From contig CM064430.1 of NCBI GenBank assembly GCA_032690845.1, positions 8,170,949 through 8,234,948 on the forward strand: a DNA stretch of 64,000 bases, given 5' to 3'. Each line of letters opens with the position of its first letter. The first letter of the stretch is position 1. Below, piece after piece: positions 42,814 through 54,499 of the stretch. Below the pieces are notes generated by a model that made no database searches, was not told the origin of the DNA, and saw nothing but the letters and a program-made list of their open reading frames with translations. The position numbers and the translations under genes were made by a program. This DNA comes from Eleusine coracana subsp. coracana. Taxonomy: Eukaryota; Streptophyta; Magnoliopsida; Poales; Poaceae.

Positions 42814-43328
42814 CTCTCTATTTTGCATAATCCTCACACGCCTCGCTCGCTCCTAAGTGACACCCGACCCCTCCCAAGGGGTCGAGCATCACTCGAGGGC
42901 TGGAAAGGCACAATAGGCCCATGCCGCTGCACGCCTTTTGTTTTTCTTGAAAAAATTTCCTTCTTTTTTTTGCCTTTTCTCAACCTCGAGCCTCACTATG
43001 CTGGCAAACAAAGTAAGCCACAAGAAAAGAGGTTCACAGTCAAGCCGGTCAAACGGCGCAATGTCGTGCTTGCCCCAGCGGCCACAACAATAACGATCAT
43101 CGGCAAGACTAAACTTCCAAAACACTTGGGGCTCAGAGTTTAAGAGCCAAAATAGGAGAGGCAATAGGCCAAGCACACAAAGTGGTTTAATAATAAGAAC
43201 TAAAACTGTTTAAGGCAACCATGGGCCAACAAAACTAAACGAGCACGAGTTCAACTTTATACTATTACATGGGCATGATGACCCACCAAAATAACTAAAG
43301 TAACTAAAATAACTAAAGCAATCACTAA
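42814..43328. other. Spacer between pol and antisense ORF, gypsy element 1
   Basis: No gene is supported. It contains a T-rich stretch (42945-42980) and an AACTAAA-rich repeat (43285-43325) just downstream of the antisense ORF stop, where a transcription end could lie. Confidence 0.5.
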
Positions 43329-46254
43329 CTAATTTCCCTCCTCGGCCTTAGGGAACGCCTCCTCCTCATGTGTGCAAGCCATGATGTCGGCATGAGGAGC
43401 AGTGCGAGTGAGGATCGCCTCCATCTGTTCGAGGATGTGCCCTTGAACGTGGCCCGCGCTCACGGCCTCGAACATGGCGTTGACCAAGTCAAAGTGAGTG
43501 GCGAACACGCTGAAGGTGGTGCGCACGCCAAAACGCACTCCCCGCTTAATCTAGGCATGACCAGCCTCCATCAGCCTCCCGACTTGCTTCGCGGGACGAC
43601 GCCCAAAGGAAGGTCTACCTGAAGCTCTCGTGCCACTCAACCCATCACGGCACGCAACGCATCCCTCTCTTCAACCTCCTAATATAGAGAGCCCTCCATC
43701 ACCACCAACTTCAACTCCAGGTCTATTCAAGGCCGATGGAGGTCAGCAAACCAAAGACAAGAAGTTATGAGCCCGCATAAGATTGGAAATGATAGGGGAG
43801 AAATTACATGCTTCCTTCTGCTAGGAGCTTTGCAGATGTGCTAGGTAGCCGACCACCACTTCGGCGGAGGCCATTGCCGTCCAGTCCGCCTCCTTGCAGC
43901 AAGACTTCTCTTTCTGAAGCGCAACACCGAGTGCCTCGACCTCTGTAGCACTGGAGGCAGCCCGCAGCACGGCCTCGTCTCGCTCCCCTCGAGCAGAGGT
44001 GAGGTCGTGCTCCACCTTGCCCAGCTGATTCCCGACCTGCTCCACAGAGGACTCCAACTCCACCACCTTCACGCCCAGCTCCACGTCACGACGATGTTCT
44101 GCCCCCAACTCTTGCCGAGTGGCGGCCAAGGCTCGCAGGCCTGAGATGAACGAAGCCTCACACTCGAACTTCAGCGCCCGACACACGGCGAGGACCTGAA
44201 GTCTGACAGGGTCGCACGAACTCTTCATCATCTTGAGCTCCTCTCCAACGAGCGCGAGCTCGGCCTCCGTCAGAGGCACAATCGGAACCGTGCTGGGAGC
44301 AGTGCTAGCAACCCAAGCAGCCGTGGTGCCAGCAGCCCCATCACCCGTGCCGGGTTTGTTGAGCCCAGGCGCACCACAGTTCAGAGCACCACCGCTGGCG
44401 TTTCCAGCTTCTACGCCGACGTGCACGCACCAGAGTTCACTAAGGCCATAGCGGTGTTGCGCGCCCTCGCTTCGGCGGCGGCGTACCTCTTGAGTGTCTT
44501 TGCCATAGTAAACCGTAGTTGACGGGGCCACGGGCCAACTGCTAGCTGCTTCTCGATCAGCGCATCACTGCTCGTCGCGCGGGCACTTCTCTGTGGTCAT
44601 TGTGGGAGGCGTGACCTCGGCCTCACCAATGGAGGGTGGCGCTCTGACTTGCGCCGGCTTGACCTCCTGCGCCCATTAGGGGACCTCACCGGCGAGAGCC
44701 ACTATCAGGGGGGATTCTCGGCCGGCGTCAGCAAGTGGGGACCCTCCGCCGAGGCCGACCGACTCAGAATCACTTCTTTGATCAGACGGGGATCCACAGA
44801 GTCCTCGGACCCGGGGGACGATAGCAAGACCAAGGATGATACCGCCCCAAGGGTTGGACGCATGAACGGCACATAGCCGAGCCTGGCCGCCAGGCCAAAA
44901 TGACCGCTGAGGTCGTCGTCATCATCTACGTCGTCGCCGTACCTGCCATCTTCGAAGTCTGCAAACCCGCTAACGGCCTCCCCGCTATTAGACACGTCAT
45001 CCTCATCCCCATCCTTGTCCTTTTTCTCTGACGAGGTGGTTGACAAGGTGTCCGGGTCCCCCCCCCCCCCCCCTAGAACTTCTTCTGCTCCCTCAGCGCC
45101 TGCCAACGGCGCGACCTCTCCTTCTTCGTCTGCCTCGCCAAGATGTTAGCACCTTTCTTCTTTTGCACCTCCCTCTTGGCATCCCGCTGCTCCACGTTCC
45201 TGAAATGGTTAGCGGTCCGGAGGGGCTGGTCCTCTGATAGCCGGAGGCAAGGAGTCTAGATGAAATGCGTCCACTGGGACTGAGGGCACGGGCACTAAGG
45301 TGAGACCAGCAGCTGCAATAATTGAAGGGCCAAAGAATGCGAGAGAAAAGACAGGGAAAAACGGGGTCACTTACCACGTCGACCACCTGAGGGCTCGGAC
45401 GCATCACTGCCCCGCCCAGAATAGGCCAGGGCCAAGCAGAAGATCCCACAACCTCCCTCACCCGCTTCACGACCTCGTCGTCAGGCAGCAGCTCCTCCGC
45501 CATCATGTTGTCTGGCATGACGCAGTCGCTATCCCTGACCAGAACATGGGGAGTCGACGGGCCGACAGCGGCGCGAACCACCGCTTGTGGAACCACCCGA
45601 GGACCCCAGCTCCATCAAGACCGCACAGCTTGAGATGTGCGATCATTTTGAGGGCGTCTCTGATCCACCGCTCGTCGTCCTTCCCTTTCCCCTAGTGCCA
45701 GCTATCCCTGGGTGCGGGGATGTCCCGGCCGGTATACTCGGGGAGGGGATGGAGCTCGTCGTTGCGCAAATATAACCACCTCATGTGCCACCCCCCCCCT
45801 GTGGTTGGTCAGGGTGGGCATCTGGAGGTACTCCCCCGCACGTTTCCCTCGGAGCCAGATGCCGACACATCCGATAGTGCAAGGGAAGGACTTGACCCTG
45901 ATCTTGCGCCGGATGCAGGAGGCGAGGAAGAAGTGGCACCACAAGTCAAGGTTGGGTGCTATCCTCAGGAACCCCTCACACAAGGCCATGAAGGCTGAGA
46001 TGTGGAGGACCATGTTGGGGTTCAGATGCTCCAACAGCACACGGTAGTGGAACAATAGCGCACAGAGGAAGTCGTGCGCCGACCTCCCAGACCTACACTC
46101 GTGGAAGGGGACAAACGACACCACATAGCACTAAGGGGGCTCTGGCTGGATCTCATTCCCCGGCACCAGCCATTCCCTCGCTCCGGTGAGGGGCACTAGG
46201 TGCCCGTCATGGACGAGCACCTCCAGCTCCTTCTTCATCACCATGGATCGAGTA
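43329..46254 (-). pseudogene. Antisense ORF of gypsy element 1 (Transposase_28-like)
   Basis: Reading leftwards from an ATG at 46252-46254: VMKKELEVLVHDGHLVPLTG, then (after a stop) YVVSFVPFHECR, LLEHLNPNMVLHISAFMAL, CEGFLRIAPNLDLWCHFFLA. This is the same 'putative gypsy type transposon' signature as in gypsy element 2. 45596-45093 is a Pro/Arg-rich part; 45106-44705 is acidic (GDDVDDDDDLSG). 44531-43821 is a long coiled coil (ELKMMKSSCD, VELESSVEQVGNQLGKVEHD). 43538-43329 is the C-terminal part (FDLVNAMFEAVSAGHVQGHI). It runs opposite to pol. Stops and shifts make it a pseudogene; the role of the family is unknown. Confidence 0.75.
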
Positions 46255-46805
46255 AAAAACAGACATGGCGGACAAAAGGGCAACAGTGATGAAACGGTGA
46301 CGATCGCCGAGAGAGGCTGCAGGTAGGACAAGAATAAGGGAGGAGACACAGCCCGAGCCGGACTTAGGTAGGCGGTGTGCCCCAAAATGGCACTCCGATT
46401 TGACCGCGGAGACAAGCCATGACTCACCCGAGGAAACGTGTTTAACTCCCCACTGTGTTAACCATGGCTTGAATATCACCACGTCCTCCACCATTCTCTC
46501 CATCTCTCCCATGATTCTCTGGCTTCCGTTCCCCTCCACGGCGCCCTGGCGTGGCAGCCCCACAACCCTCATTATTCGGGTGGAGAAAACGCGCCCACGA
46601 TCGCCACGGCACAGGACATGAGGCGAGGCAACGATGCAACCAGGACCACAACATCGCACGCGTAAGGTAAACACGCCACCCATGCCTCAGGAAGCGGGAA
46701 GATGGTTCAAAACCAACCGAAATCTTGCGCACGCTTTTATTTCCTCTAATCTTAAGGGAGCGGGGCCATCTGCCCAAAGCCCTTCATATTTTGCTCTCGA
46801 AAGAT

Positions 46806-48337
46806 TGTTGGTTGTTACTACGCACCCACTTATATACCACAAGAGGACGGTGTACAGTTGTAGCACTTTTTCTCTTAGAGTATTCCAAGGTATTATCGAA
46901 CCACTGAGACCTTAGGGATAATTAAACAAAGTTAACAGTAAAAGATCTAATCAAGGCTACTGTCAAGTTCAGATTGTATGAAGAGGGGACTGGCCAGCGC
47001 AAAGGTGCGCCAGATAGCAGTTCTGTCATTGCGCCAATCGGTGCAAGGTTGAGCTGATCGGCACTGTTGCGGATCTAAGTTGTTGAGCCCATCGGCACAG
47101 GCGTTGAGCCGATCGGCACACCAGCGAAGTTGAACTAGAGTGCAAGTCAAAGCCAAAGCTAAAGCCAAAGCTAAAACTATTCGGTGAGTAGCCAGATATC
47201 TACTAGTGAGATCATAACCAGATAGTCTAATTAAACAGCATCATAATGGATAATTACATGGATCAATGAAAACCTATAATGAATAAGACCACCCTGCTTT
47301 TCGAGCGGCTCCCGATTTATCGCTGCCGAGAGGAAACCCTTAATCACGCGAGTATCTTATCCTACTCAACTATCCAATAGTGCTACGCAGGTTTAGTGCT
47401 GTCACCGCTAAACCACACTACCGGCATCATCAAGCAACCATAATCAATACAATGTCTGAATACTATCCTAATCACCACGATTAAGATAATATCAACTTAC
47501 TTAGCCTAGAACTAAGCAATGAGAATAAGCAGATGCATGATTATAGAATCAAGATAGACAAATAACCAAAATCATCATCAACATATTTAATCATCCTTGA
47601 GATACATAAAGTAAGATTCATCACTGTCGAGATGGCCTACCTTGACGGATCAACTCTTACACCAATGGTTCTTGAAACTCAACTAGATATCTATTCTAAT
47701 GGGGCAAGCCTCGGTGGCTCTAACTTACGAATCTGTTGTCCCTCTGTTGCCTCCTCCCGGGGTGTCTCATCGCGGCTAGGGGTTACAAGTATATATAGGG
47801 GTTCTACTCGTGAAGGACTCGATTTCTAGCAAATAAGTCTGTTGCGCCGATCGGCGCAAGATTGCGCCGATCAGCGCAAGCCGTGTTCTCTCTGGTTTCT
47901 GCTCTGGGTTGGTTCCTCTGTCTTCCACAGCTGCCATGTGGGCCTTTTCCTTTGAGATAAAGTCTTGTACCGCAGTCCAGATCTTAAAGTTCCATAAATC
48001 TTCTAAGCAAATATCTTCAAGTGTCATGCGCAGATAAACTTCCATCGGAATAGGCCTCGGTCACTTCTGTGGGCCAAAATACCCTTGCGCCGATTGGCTC
48101 ATGGGCTGCGTCGATGGGCGCACTGGGCTTCTTCGGTGCTTATCGTCGGTTCTGGACTCTTGTCTTGTCCAGCATCACTTTAATAGCCAATTCTACCTGT
48201 TTTTGTAATAAAGCTCTAAAACAACGCATATACAAATATATAGGTAATATCATAGGTAAATGGCCTAAATTAGTATTGATTATACTCTAATTGGGGTGAT
48301 ATTCACATGTAAAAGGGGCACTTGGGAAGTGCCAACA
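46806..48337. mobile_element. Solo LTR of a LARD-related family
   Basis: TGTTGGTTGTTACTACG at the left and GTGCCAACA at the right, with perfect AAGAT TSDs (46801-46805, 48338-48342). The first about 150 bp and the middle (ACCACCCTGC..., CTCCCGATTTATCGCTGCCG) align with the LTRs at 28682 and 35770. It has no PBS, PPT or interior, so it is a solo LTR left by LTR-LTR recombination. It carries four GATC-type palindrome doublets. 1532 bp. Confidence 0.9.
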
Positions 48338-48342
48338 AAGAT

Positions 48343-50377
48343 CTTCTCCCAAAAGCGCCCGTGTTCGCGGACGGGGAGCGGGGCGACCAGGGCAAACCTC
48401 AACTAATCATATCTTGTAGCAACGGCTCGATTGACCCCATGGGGGCGCTAGCGAGACAAACCTCGACTCGACTGACCCGACACAAGACCTACGGACACAG
48501 GTAAGACGGGACAAGAAGCTGAAAACTGCTTCCATGGCCCAGCAGCACCAGGGTTCTAATGCTAGTCTCGTGGAAAGGTTCGACAGCCGCCAAGAGCGTG
48601 AAACAAGAGCGAGGGGAACGAGCGATGGCCACACTTAGCGGCCGACACCCCGACCCCTAGAGGTCGAGGGCATCACGGAGTCGCGTTTGAGCTCCGTTCT
48701 GACCCGTCCGTTGGTATCTCCCCGAAGAGAGGCAGCTAGCCGCCACGACCCATCGAACGGTCGGGGTAACTAGTCGGGTCAGAAAAATGGATTTTGTGAA
48801 GCCAACCACCAGCTGGTTCGCTCAGACCCTGTAGACAGGGAAGCAGGGGGCTTCTCTTGAACGAACATGATAGCAGCTCACCGAGCACCACGTTTCAACC
48901 ATTGAGGCCAAAATGTGGCCCGGCTCTACCCTCTGCTTCACGAACAAGGCACGGAAGGGGAACGTGATCAAGTCAAAATAGTAACTCGACTAGTCTGACT
49001 GCACCGAGCAGCGACTCGAGGACCGACATCGCCAACAAAGACCCCATGGCTGGGTCGCACGACAAATCTTTTTATTGATACGCATTGCATGAGATCGATT
49101 CATACAAATTTTTTTGCAAACAAACGCTGCAATGCGCTAGATACAAGAAAGAGAAAAATAAAAATCGACCTCACGATTCACGCTATGATAAAGGTTGACA
49201 CTTGAGCCTCGACGGGTGCATTTGGAAAGAAGCAGCTATAATGCTTCGTTGTCATAGGAAAGATGCCCTCGTTTGAGAGTGTAGAATCCCTCCGATCAAC
49301 AAAGCAAGCAGATTATCCGCGCCCTGGGGACGCAAATGCTACTGATCATGGGGACTAGGGTCCCCACAGGAGCAAGAGGGCCGGTGCGACACCTCTCCCT
49401 CCCCCCGTACTTACTGACGCCACCGAAGGTGCACAAAAGAGTGGCTGAGAAACCATCCAGACCTCACATAGGAGGGCCCTTTACTTCTCACCGAGTATCG
49501 GCAACCCGTGGAGGTTACAGGATTCAAACCCCCCGACTCACCACCGTCGCCACAATCGGTGACTGTAGCGACGCCCTCTTCATGAAACATTGGACCGCCC
49601 TCCGCCCTACCACTTTGGCCGCCAATGAGGAGTGTTGGGCTACGCAACTCCGGACCATCATCCTTGCCCTCGTTCTCATCCCCATAGTCCGAAAGGCAAC
49701 CGTATTGGGCAGCCATGCCAGTGCTAAGGTGTTTCGCAAGGAGCTCACCAAGTGGCACCGACTCAGGAATGTAACCAAATCTGAGGGGAAAGGAGGCTTC
49801 AGAGTGAGCAAAGATAAGAGGGCGCTAGCCTATGATCGCTTTAAATAGCTGCACCGCCTTAGGCCACAGCCTCGGATCCTTCCTGACGCACTGTGTGATG
49901 GCCTGGACCCCGATGAAAAGATGCCCTTACACATCGCATGCCAAAAGAAGATGAAAACCTATCATCTTGGCAGCGCCATGTCTTGCCTTTTTAGGAAAAG
50001 AAGACTCGCCCCATCACGAGGGCACTACGGAAAAACCCTCTTCTGTGGTGCTCTGAACATCTACTCAACGTAGGGTGTGGGACCCGAGGGACTCGGGCAT
50101 GACAGTGTTCTCGTGACCACTTCAAACGAATAAAGCCAAAGAATGAGTCCATCCGGACTCATCCCTTGGCTCGGGGGCTACACCCGACGGGTGCGGCTAA
50201 CCATCTCACACCAAATCAAGCCAAAGTGCGAGTCTCACCAAGACTCGCCCTCTAGCTCGGGGGCTACACCCGTCGGGCACGCTCGTGCCCACCTCTTTGG
50301 GAAATCTGGCATCCAGGAACCAACTTCATGCTGTTCGATAATATCAGTACTAAGACCCCCCGAATGATTCTCTGTTC
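48343..50377. other. 3' non-coding region of gypsy element 1
   Basis: It contains a minus-strand frame at 49758-49411 (LLAKHLSTGMAAQYGCLSDYGDENEG) that I recall as common in this element type but cannot assign to a domain. Copies of CTCGGGGGCTAC lie at 50170-50181 and 50256-50267, each followed by ACCCG(A/T)CGGG. They duplicate the PPT next to the 3' LTR. Confidence 0.6.
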
Positions 50378-50390
50378 ACTCGGGGGCTAC
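50378..50390 (+). other. Polypurine tract of gypsy element 1
   Basis: ACTCGGGGGCTAC sits just before the 3' LTR, paralleling ACTTGGGGGCTAT before the 3' LTR of gypsy element 2. The parallel defines the LTR start at 50391. Confidence 0.75.
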
Positions 50391-52396
50391 CGCCAGGGGA
50401 AGAAACTAGGGGTGCCACATGGCACCACTCAGAGGCCCATCAGTATCCTAGACAACGGGCCTACCGAAGCCTCACCGAGGCATCCCTCATGTGGGCCCGT
50501 GAAAAGAATCCCTCACGCCAGCCGCATCATGGAAGCAAGGGCCACGCCTCTCCTGACTCACTCGACCCTCTAGGGGTCGAAGGCCGGACGCGATCCGCTC
50601 GACCCCCAAGGGTGGAAGGCCCGCCACGATTTGCTCGACCCCCCAGGGGTCGAGCGATACGGGTCTGATCACGAGGCCCTGATGCGGCTCGCTTATCCAA
50701 GCTGAATGACTTAGCTGCTCGCCCCATCTTATCACCTCCAGGGTAAGGACAGGGCGGTACACTACTACCTCGATCGTAACAATAGTAAGAGGGATCAGGA
50801 TCACTAGATAAGCTCAACCCCCGTCAATTCTCATCAATAGGACCCGCCCCAAGACAGGACGGCTCAACGAATAACTGACCAAGCCAGAAATAGCAGGTGG
50901 AGTAACTCGATTGCTCTGCTAGGACGAGACAGATCCTCACTCCCAGCAGGGCCAAACAAACACAACCGGACGCATCGAACCCCGGTGAGTGGGGTCGAGC
51001 GGGATGATGCTCAACAACTACCAACCGCCCCACCTTAACTGCCGAACCCAGCCCAAGCGCACAGTATCGGGGAGTCAAATCACTCCTATACCTGCTCCTC
51101 TCATCATCACCAGCGCCCGCTGATATAGCAAAATTTTGGGTCGTGCCGGGCCGACATGGCACGGGTCCGTGACGGGCCGGGCCGGGAAGCCACCGGGCCG
51201 GCATGGCACGCAAAGAGTATCGGGTTGTGCCGTGCCGGCATGATGGGCCTGAGCCTCAGCCCAAGCACGACACGCCACCATTTATACGGGCCATGCCGGG
51301 CCGACAGCACGATGGGTCATCCGTGTCGGGCCGGTCCAAAGCACGACTTCACATAAATCATATTTTGGCAGATCACAATTCACATAGATATCATCATATC
51401 ATATCAATGCAATTCACATAGATTCATAGTTCTCAGATAACAATTCACATAGATTCATAATTCTTATATAACAATTCACATAGAGGCGTTCTTATATAGT
51501 CGGGCGGCTCGAACGGGAAGGGAATCACAGCCGCTCATCTAGGCGATCGATGGCTACGACATCACGGGCCAACTGTGTCGTGCCTGGGCCAGGCCTTCAT
51601 TTCTAGGCCTCATACTGGCTTACTGGGCCTTAGTAAACGGGTCGTGCCCGGGCAGAGCCTGTGGGCTTGTAGCCAAGCCCAAGCATGGCATGACATGGGC
51701 TCCGGGCTGGCACGGCCCTTGAAGCCATCGGGCCAAGCCGTGCCCATGCCGGGCCAAATTGACCGGGCTTCGTGCCAGTCCTTTTAGCCCGGTCCAGAAT
51801 TTTTGCTATACCCGCTGACGGTGGCAGGCATGGCAAGGCTCGCTGCGCTGCCATCACCGATGACATCCCCAATATTGATGATGCCGGATGGTCCAAGTGA
51901 TAGGTCGATTGAACATAGCCTGAACAACATGACACGCCCATGCTGCGCCACCCCACGTATGGTGGAGCACGCCCGGACACAGTGCCCCCTGACGCAAGAC
52001 CGAAATGATAGGGCCAGCAAGGACTGAAGGCTACGCCTCTGACCAAGGTCTTCGCCTTCTCTAGCACGGCTTCATCAACTCCACACGTGTAGAAATCTCT
52101 CTTTCTCTCTCAGTAAATGGGTCCAGCTCCCTTGAGGTATAAAAGGGAAAGCCTATCTCATCTCTAAGATACAATCGCACACACGCACACGACCAACCAG
52201 AGACATGGAGGCTTCTCCTCTCTTGCAACCATTTTACTCCTCACCCGGTGCATGTAACACGAGCCGGCCTGAGAACTGAACATAGGGGGCCTCCCCGAAC
52301 CAGTATAATCCCTCGTATCCTCTTACATAGTCATCGCCGATATTGTAATGCGCATCCCGGAACAAATTCTACTAGCCGGAGATCTAAACACCGACA
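50391..52396 (+). repeat. 3' LTR of gypsy element 1
   Basis: It starts CGCCAGGGG (TG mutated to CG; the 5' copy has TGTCAAGGGG) and ends CACCGACA before the TTAAT TSD. About 1.3 kb without the 687-bp insertion at 51124. It lacks about 53 bp found at roughly 5690-5745 of the 5' LTR. The many differences between the two LTRs show this is the oldest of the LTR elements here. Confidence 0.85.
51124..51810. mobile_element. hAT-like non-autonomous element inside the 3' LTR
   Basis: The ends TATAGCAAAATTTTGG and (reverse complement of the right) TATAGCAAAAATTCTGG are inverted repeats. The flanks CCCGCTGA (51116-51123, 51811-51818) are a perfect 8-bp TSD, and the 5' LTR has the empty site (CCCGCTGATGGTGG near 5529). 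The interior is rich in GGGCCGTGCC/GGCACGGCCC blocks in both orientations, with a central AT-rich part holding three copies of ACAATTCACATAGAT (51370-51485). No transposase. The 8-bp TSD indicates hAT, although the termini are not the most typical. Confidence 0.82.
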
Positions 52397-52401
52397 TTAA
52401 T

Positions 52402-53665
52402 AAATTATACCATAAAAGAATAAGTTTTTTGTCGTGGTATCAAGGAAGAACAACAGATGACTACTAACTCCCATTATGTTAAATCGAGAAATCATTGCAT
52501 CAAAAGTAATGTGTATGGAAAATTTAGAATATGCTTTCTCGATTCTTTTTTTTTTAGATTATATGCTTTCTCGATTCTAGAAACCCACCAGAACACATAC
52601 TGAGTTAACGACAGCATTGTGGAAATAACAACGTACGTACTGCTAATTTCGGTTCATTTTTCAAAAAAATGTTGGTAGCTAGTTTATATTAGGTTTCAAG
52701 TTGATCTTAGATACTTTTCCTAATGTTTCTTCGTTCCGATGCGTCTTTCTTTTATTGAACCAGTCCAGGCGAACTAGATATATATACAAATGTTTCAAGA
52801 AAGTTCTAGTGATGTCAGTAGTGCTAATACGAACAAGAGATAGGAGTTCAATAAAAAAAGAACAAGAGAGGGAACATTAGTGTTGTTAAAGCATAAGCTT
52901 AACTATTATTCTTACAGCGTCCAAAAACTGGAATCTAGGAGCAACGTACACATCTTCATCTTTTGCTTCACGTACATGTGTCCTCATATGCTGCATTTGA
53001 AAGTGCCAAAGTTGTCTATTCTTTGTTGAACAACAATCTCTCTCTCTCTCTCTCTCTCTGGATATGTGACGTTTCGTATAACAAACCTAATGTAATTAAA
53101 CTAATTTGTCCTCTAATTAACTGCTTGTTGGTACTCTTGCTAGCTCTAGTCATTAGCCAATGACGTATGAGTTCTTACGAATTGCTAATTGAATGACGTA
53201 TGGGTTCTTTATTGAACTTGGCTAAAATAAATGAAGTACGTACAAAGAACGATATTTTGGTTGGTGCATAGTTATCGGGAGATTTTCGTCTTATGAGACA
53301 CGATATGAATCGGATAATTTCATGTTACATGGTATTTCATATGTGGCACTCACAACAACAATGAAACAGTGTAGCAGCGGATCGTATAACGCTATAGCGG
53401 TATTCAGGTCCAGCCATCGTTAAGTAACTAAAAATACAGAATTATAACAACGGATAGCTCGTCGTTACAAAAGCATCTGTAGTGGCGCTTAGCTATGAAC
53501 TACCGCTATAAATAGACTTGGTAGCACCGGTTGGCAACATGAACGGCCAGCAACAAGTCTTATGTTCTTATTTATGTGCTGATGAAGCCTTTTTATTTCT
53601 GGTGTGTACGTGCGAAACTTAGCATAACACGCAAATACATTGACCAAAACATCTAAGTCAAGAAC
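52402..53665. other. Flank of the nest, no gene seen
   Basis: AT-rich DNA. Small features: a near-tandem duplication of ATATGCTTTCTCGATTCT (about 52530-52577), and ATGACGTATG(A/G)GTTCTT twice (53161 and 53191). The short frame at 52963-53163 has no recognisable domain. Confidence 0.55.
53036..53059. repeat. (TC)n microsatellite
   Basis: About 12 units of TC. Confidence 0.95.
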
Positions 53666-54028
53666 TTAAAAGAATTTTCCATGGACTCCATTGGGGAGGA
53701 CAGAGGATGTCTCAGTGGCTAGAATCTTTTCCACCCAGGTTACCCACTGATTTGAGAAACCTAGTCTTCTGAGCATCTGTAGTATTGTACCATGTTCAAT
53801 TGTATCAAAAGCCTTTTCAAAATCCAATTTTAGCACCACTAGTTTCCTCTTTGAGTGTTGGCATTGGTGGATGTATTCAAAAGTCCATGCTAAGCAGTTT
53901 GGATTGTCATGGTTTTTATAAACCCATACCGGTTTTGATGGATGATTGGGATGATCTGTGCTTGCAGTCTGTCTGCGATGAGGTTTGTGATCAACTTGAG
54001 AACTGAGTTGGAGCTGCGTGGTGAGCAC
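53666..54028 (-). pseudogene. LINE reverse transcriptase fragment
   Basis: A 120-codon minus-strand frame contains VVLKLDFEKAFDTIEH (the RT motif with its catalytic Asp), then GFSNQWVTWVEKIL and SSVLPNGVHGKFF, the order seen in plant L1-type LINE RT. Upstream NCLAWTFEYIHQC also fits. The rest of the RT, the YADD motif and the endonuclease are absent, so this is a truncated remnant. Confidence 0.85.
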
Positions 54029-54499
54029 AAAGTGAACTATTCTTTCACCATTTACTCCCTTTTCATATAGGCTAAATGATAATTTTCCAATCTATACTTT
54101 CCAAAGCTACATATTAAGAATACATCACAAAATTATTCTTCTAACCCTTCTCAACATGTACTCTCTAAATTTCCATACTAAAAAGACATCTCGATTATCA
54201 TATTTGACTCGTGTTTAGAAACTCTCAATTCTGAAATCCTTTCATATAATAACATTCAAACCCACGAAACAAATTGATATGGAAACATTTAGTTGACTCA
54301 TGTATGGAGGAGAAATTGTCCCTCTGACACAGCGATTAATTTTGTATTTTGATAAAACTAGATATACACGGTTTCTTATATTGGAAATATAAAGAAAGTA
54401 GCATTGGAGAGAGTAATTTTATTTTATTTTATAAACAATCAATAAAACCGTATAAAACTAAGAATGATGAAATTTTTAAATAAAACCTTCTATTAGAAC

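Larger units (their letters stand above)
4816..52396 (+). mobile_element. Ty3/gypsy element 1 (RIRE2-like), host of the nest
   Basis: The outermost element runs from TGTC at 4816 to GACA at 52396 with identical TTAAT duplications at 4811-4815 and 52397-52401. Order: 5' LTR, primer-binding site, gag, (protease lost), RT, RNase H, integrase, antisense ORF block, polypurine tracts, 3' LTR. Four later insertions interrupt it: 8498-9405, 12220-42072, 46806-48337 and 51124-51810. Without them and their TSDs it is about 14.6 kb. All its coding frames carry stops and shifts, so it is dead. The Pol order (integrase last) and the antisense Transposase_28-like ORF place it with grass RIRE2-like gypsy elements. 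Confidence 0.9.

Noticed and set aside
49336..49848. A 170-aa plus-strand frame
   Set aside because: It is the complement of the minus-strand frame 49758-49411, which reads more like protein; neither can be assigned.
50373..50390. 3' LTR of gypsy 1 starting at TGTTCACT (50373)
   Set aside because: ACTCGGGGGCTAC at 50378-50390 matches the PPT of gypsy 2 and of upstream duplicates, so the LTR starts after it at 50391.
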